Part shown: in pieces, positions 61,488 through 64,000 of the stretch | How positions within the stretch are numbered: position 1 is the stretch's first letter | Layout of the letters: every line of letters begins with the position of its first letter | Assembly: GCA_965231815.1 (NCBI GenBank) | Contig: OZ246890.1 | Location: 806,001 to 870,000 of the forward strand | Direction: 5' to 3' | DNA length: 64,000 bases | DNA from: JAPPFW01 sp965231815 | Lineage (GTDB): Bacteria > Actinomycetota > Acidimicrobiia > Spongiisociales > Spongiisociaceae | Program-made: the position numbers and the translations under genes | The notes under the pieces: generated by a model | The model's database searches: none | What the model was told of the DNA's origin: nothing | The model's input: only the letters and a program-made list of their open reading frames with translations

Positions 61488-61805
61488 CTACCGCGCACAG
61501 GTCTGAACGACTACGTAGTCCTTCTCTATCTCCCGGTGAAAGCTCGCTGGAAAGCGAGCCCAGTCGTGTACTTGGACCAGAATAGGGACGTTGGACCGCT
61601 CCAACGCATCGACGAGATCGAGATACTCATCACCCAGGGGTACCAGGGTGTTGCTACGGAGTACCAAGTCCAAGTCGCTGCCCGGATGGCTACGGCCGTT
61701 CACGCGGCTACCGTAGGCCCACACCTCGACACCGGGTACATGCTCTCGTAGCAACTCTTGGAGTTGTTCGCGGTAGCGAAGCGGCAAGTCCAGTCGGTCA
61801 GACAT
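61488..61805 (-). CDS. MNT-type nucleotidyltransferase
   Basis: 105 residues from MSDRLDLPLRYREQLQELLR. Motif VWAYGSRVNGRSHPGSDLDL (GSR...SDLDL), third Asp region VPILVQVHDWARFPASF. Antitoxin class of HEPN-MNT modules, acting by nucleotide transfer to the HEPN or by binding. Overlaps the end of a truncated HEPN gene by 8 bases and lies 12 bases before the second HEPN gene, so two HEPN-MNT units follow each other. Confidence 0.85.
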   Translation of the reverse strand: MSDRLDLPLRYREQLQELLREHVPGVEVWAYGSRVNGRSHPGSDLDLVLRSNTLVPLGDEYLDLVDALERSNVPILVQVHDWARFPASFHREIEKDYVVVQTCAR

Positions 61806-61956
61806 CGGCTTCCTCGGCGAGAACCCGAGCCATCTCCCTGGCATCCAGAATAAAGTCAGGTAAAAGATTGAGGGTCTCCTCGGCAAACTTCTCGCCATAG
61901 TTGTGAGCGGTATCGTTGCGGTTGTCACGGTATCTCAACCAGTGTTCGAGGGGCAT
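61798..61956 (-). pseudogene. Truncated HEPN gene (C-terminal part only)
   Basis: 52 codons starting MPLEHWLRYRDNRNDTAHNY and ending AREMARVLAEEADV. The R-x4-H motif (RNDTAH) and final helices of a HI0074-type HEPN are present; the first 80 or so residues are missing. It keeps an ATG, and its stop overlaps the MNT start, so it might still be translated as a short protein. Confidence 0.65.
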
Positions 61957-61966
61957 AGAGACACCT

Positions 61967-62632
61967 CTAGTTACCTAGCTCAGCGATCTTGACAAAGGTC
62001 GAAATACTCACTCCGTCCGGAGATATCTGGACTACGTACATCTCCTCCTCGCTATTAATCGCAATCTTATGCTTTGTCAGCAAGTTTATGATCTTGAAGT
62101 GCCAAAGCGGTGCACGATTGACAAAGTACTCGATATCAACCGCTCCGCGTCTCAGAGGGTTCCGATTATGGAGGAGATTACCCAACTGTCCATATATTCC
62201 CCGAAGTTCGTCTCTGGTAAGCCAGTCACCAGTAGGGCGCGAATCAATACGTCCCGCATCTCGTGGATGTTTCCTCTCCGCAGGTTCAGGCACATTTGTT
62301 AGTAAGGGCTCTGGCCAGCAGTCGGAGACGACTTCGTCAAGCTTGCTTAGGATATGGTTTGGGTTGTATCGTTTTGCTATGTTGACAGGCATATGCTGGG
62401 CATTGGCGATGAAACAAGCGAAGGCGATACCTTCGAGTTGTTTTCGAATCTGTAGAGAGATGGATTCCAGCCATCCGATGTGGTGTGGGAGTTGTGTACT
62501 GAGTTGGTCTATGAAGTCTGATCGACATTTGATATCGATCATTAAATCTCGATAATGGTCAAGAGCATTGTTACTGAGTTCAATGGCTGGTGTAGGCGGC
62601 TCAACTGAGATCGAGTCGAAGTCAATATCCAT
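61967..62632 (-). CDS. Protein of unknown function in the type I R-M locus
   Basis: 221 residues, no family recognised. Helical N-terminal half (LDHYRDLMIDIKCRSDFIDQ, LEGIAFACFIANAQHMP). The middle has RGIYGQLGNLLHNRNPLRRG, which loosely resembles a HEPN-type end (an R then H-N-R). The C-terminal part, WHFKIINLLTKHKIAINSEE, is followed by short strands. Base composition is clearly AT-richer than its neighbours, suggesting separate acquisition. It lies between hsdM and the HEPN-MNT genes. Confidence 0.6.
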   Translation of the reverse strand: MDIDFDSISVEPPTPAIELSNNALDHYRDLMIDIKCRSDFIDQLSTQLPHHIGWLESISLQIRKQLEGIAFACFIANAQHMPVNIAKRYNPNHILSKLDEVVSDCWPEPLLTNVPEPAERKHPRDAGRIDSRPTGDWLTRDELRGIYGQLGNLLHNRNPLRRGAVDIEYFVNRAPLWHFKIINLLTKHKIAINSEEEMYVVQISPDGVSISTFVKIAELGN

Positions 62633-62692
62633 GAGCGTTGCTTTAGACCTTTCCAGCTGATTGGCTAGTTCGCTCTGTCAACTCATAGTATT

Positions 62693-64000
62693 CTAGCCGT
62701 CACCGAACCCCAGCATCTCAAGGTTAGCTTCGATTGCGGCATCCAACTTGGCGGCTTCGGCCTGCTGCTCACGCCACTGGGCGGTGAGGCGGGCCATCTT
62801 CTCCTCGAATGGTTCGCCGTCGTCTTCCTGAGGTTCAATGCCAACATAGCGTCCGGGGGTGAGGACGTGGCCGTGCTTGCGTACCACCTCAATTGTGGAA
62901 CTCTTGCAAAAGCCGGGAACGTCCTCGTAATCACCCGCTTCCTCTTGACCACGCCAAGCATGGTATGTATCCGCAATGAGTCTGATGTCCTCTTCGCTCA
63001 ACTCCCTATGGGTGCGATCCACCATGTGACCCATCTTGCGTGCGTCAATGAAAAGGATTTCATCCAGGCGCTTCCGATAGGTTCCGCCGGACCGGTTTCG
63101 GGACAGGAACCACAGGCAGGCTGGAATCTGGGTGGAATAGAAGAGTTGGCCGGGTAGGGCAACCATGCAATCCACCAGGTCAGCCTCCACGATCGCTTCC
63201 CTGATCTTGCCCTCGCCAGACTGCTTGGAGGACATCGAGCCGTTGGCCAGCACGAAACCGGCCGATCCCCAGGGCGACAGATGATGGATCATGTGCTGCA
63301 CCCAGGCGAAGTTGGCGTTCCGCGGCGGAGGCGCCCCGTATTTCCACCGATTGTCGTCCTTCAACCGTTCCCCGCCCCAGTCGGAGATGTTGAAGGGCGG
63401 ATTGGCCAGTATGTAGTCGGCCTTCAAGTCGGGGTGGCGATCTTCATGGAAGGTGTCACCGTGAGCGATCTGTCCTTCGATCCCCCGGATAGCCAGATTC
63501 ATCCGTGCCAGCCGCCAAGTGGTGTAGTTCGACTCCTGACCGTAGATGGAAATGTCCGCCCGGGCTTTGCCACCATTCCCGTTGCCGGTGGCATGTGCGC
63601 GCATGAACTCCATCGACTGGACGAACATTCCCGACGATCCGCAGCACGGGTCATACACACGACCGTTATAGGGCTCCAGCATCTCCACCAGCAGGCGCAC
63701 CACACAGCGGGGCGTGTAGAACTCGCCACCGCGCTTACCTTCGGCGTCGGCGAACCGGGACAGGAAGTACTCGTACACCCGACCGAGCACATCCTTTGAC
63801 CGGGCTGCCGCATCCCCCACCTTGATGTTGCCGACAAGATCGATCAGATCTCCGAGCCTGCGTTTGTCAAGGGCCGGCCGGGCATAGTCCTGGGAAAGGA
63901 CACCCTTGAGGGCCGGGTTGTCCCGCTCGATAGCGGCCATTGCGTTGTCCACCGTCTGACCTATGGTCGGCTGCCGCGCCCCGGCTTGGAGATGAGACCA
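62693..64000 (-). CDS. hsdM: Type I DNA methyltransferase subunit HsdM, N-terminus outside the window
   Basis: The frame is open to the window edge; the codons upstream of 63952 read WSHLQAGARQPTIGQTVDNA, consistent with the HsdM N-domain, so the gene continues. SAM motif I VYDPCCGSSGMFVQS, catalytic NPPF in ADYILANPPFNISDWG, and GGEFYTPRCVVRLLVEMLEP are standard. The C-terminal part ends near ANLEMLGFGDG. N6-adenine methylase of the type I system with HsdS and HsdR. Confidence 0.93.
   Translation of the reverse strand, partial: WSHLQAGARQPTIGQTVDNAMAAIERDNPALKGVLSQDYARPALDKRRLGDLIDLVGNIKVGDAAARSKDVLGRVYEYFLSRFADAEGKRGGEFYTPRCVVRLLVEMLEPYNGRVYDPCCGSSGMFVQSMEFMRAHATGNGNGGKARADISIYGQESNYTTWRLARMNLAIRGIEGQIAHGDTFHEDRHPDLKADYILANPPFNISDWGGERLKDDNRWKYGAPPPRNANFAWVQHMIHHLSPWGSAGFVLANGSMSSKQSGEGKIREAIVEADLVDCMVALPGQLFYSTQIPACLWFLSRNRSGGTYRKRLDEILFIDARKMGHMVDRTHRELSEEDIRLIADTYHAWRGQEEAGDYEDVPGFCKSSTIEVVRKHGHVLTPGRYVGIEPQEDDGEPFEEKMARLTAQWREQQAEAAKLDAAIEANLEMLGFGDG

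Noticed and set aside
1..64000. tRNA or rRNA genes
   Set aside because: None recognised on either strand by eye; RNase P RNA is the only clear RNA gene.

Overview
The window is GC-rich chromosomal DNA of an actinobacterial type. Two things point to Actinomycetota: the three-gene cluster SCO1664-family / DUF3090 / MSMEG_4193-family phosphomutase (14109-15911), and the translation-isoprenoid superoperon order xerC-rpsB-tsf-pyrH-frr-cdsA-dxr-rseP-ispG-proS-rimP-nusA-infB-rbfA-nrnA-truB-ribF-rpsO-pnp. A deep-branching class such as Acidimicrobiia is an inference; no rRNA is present to settle it. TGA is an ordinary stop codon in most genes here.

Layout. 1-4700: overlapping his operon (hisG partial, hisD, hisB, hisH, hisF, hisIE; no hisC or hisA). 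5029-5235: a 207-bp element with terminal inverted repeats, whose second copy lies inverted at 36738-36943 (a MITE-like pair). 5384-6625: glgC. 6776-13309: a complete System I cytochrome c maturation operon (ccmABCDEF, ccmH, ccmI-like, ccmG). 13319-14044, convergent to ccmG: a thioredoxin-fold lipoprotein whose active-site motif is W-TGA-P-S-C, with a SECIS-like hairpin 16 nt after the TGA, so a candidate secreted selenoprotein. 14109-19467: the actinobacterial three-gene cluster, an SRAP peptidase, RNase P RNA, an aquaporin and trpD.

19468-25188 is a restriction-modification island: a type ISP-like nuclease/helicase/methylase gene on the minus strand. Its 3' end runs through (TC)13 into five tandem copies of one C-terminal cassette placed in different reading frames, with a G13 tract between cassettes 2 and 3. 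By frame counting, the two tracts together can select any of the five ends. The domain that normally follows this point in the family is encoded separately on the opposite strand at 24478-25188, and a G15 tract lies in the divergent intergenic region.

25262-49274 is mostly housekeeping: fpg, pnp to rpsB, and xerC, with one small toxin-antitoxin pair (40943-41440) and a possible transposase remnant (41627-41815).

49415-64000 is accessory. It has an AlbA_2 ATP-binding regulator-like gene, then JAMM peptidase and pdxH, and then a defence island read on the minus strand: hsdM (cut by the window end), an unknown gene, a truncated HEPN plus MNT nucleotidyltransferase, a full HEPN, an HsdS with an MNT nucleotidyltransferase fused to its N-terminus, a frameshifted gene with DUF1828, a RhuM-Fic protein, an AAA ATPase plus DUF4276 pair, and hsdR. 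The type I R-M subunits are thus interleaved with toxin-antitoxin-like modules.

All family calls rest on motifs read by eye. No similarity search, folding program or codon statistics were run.
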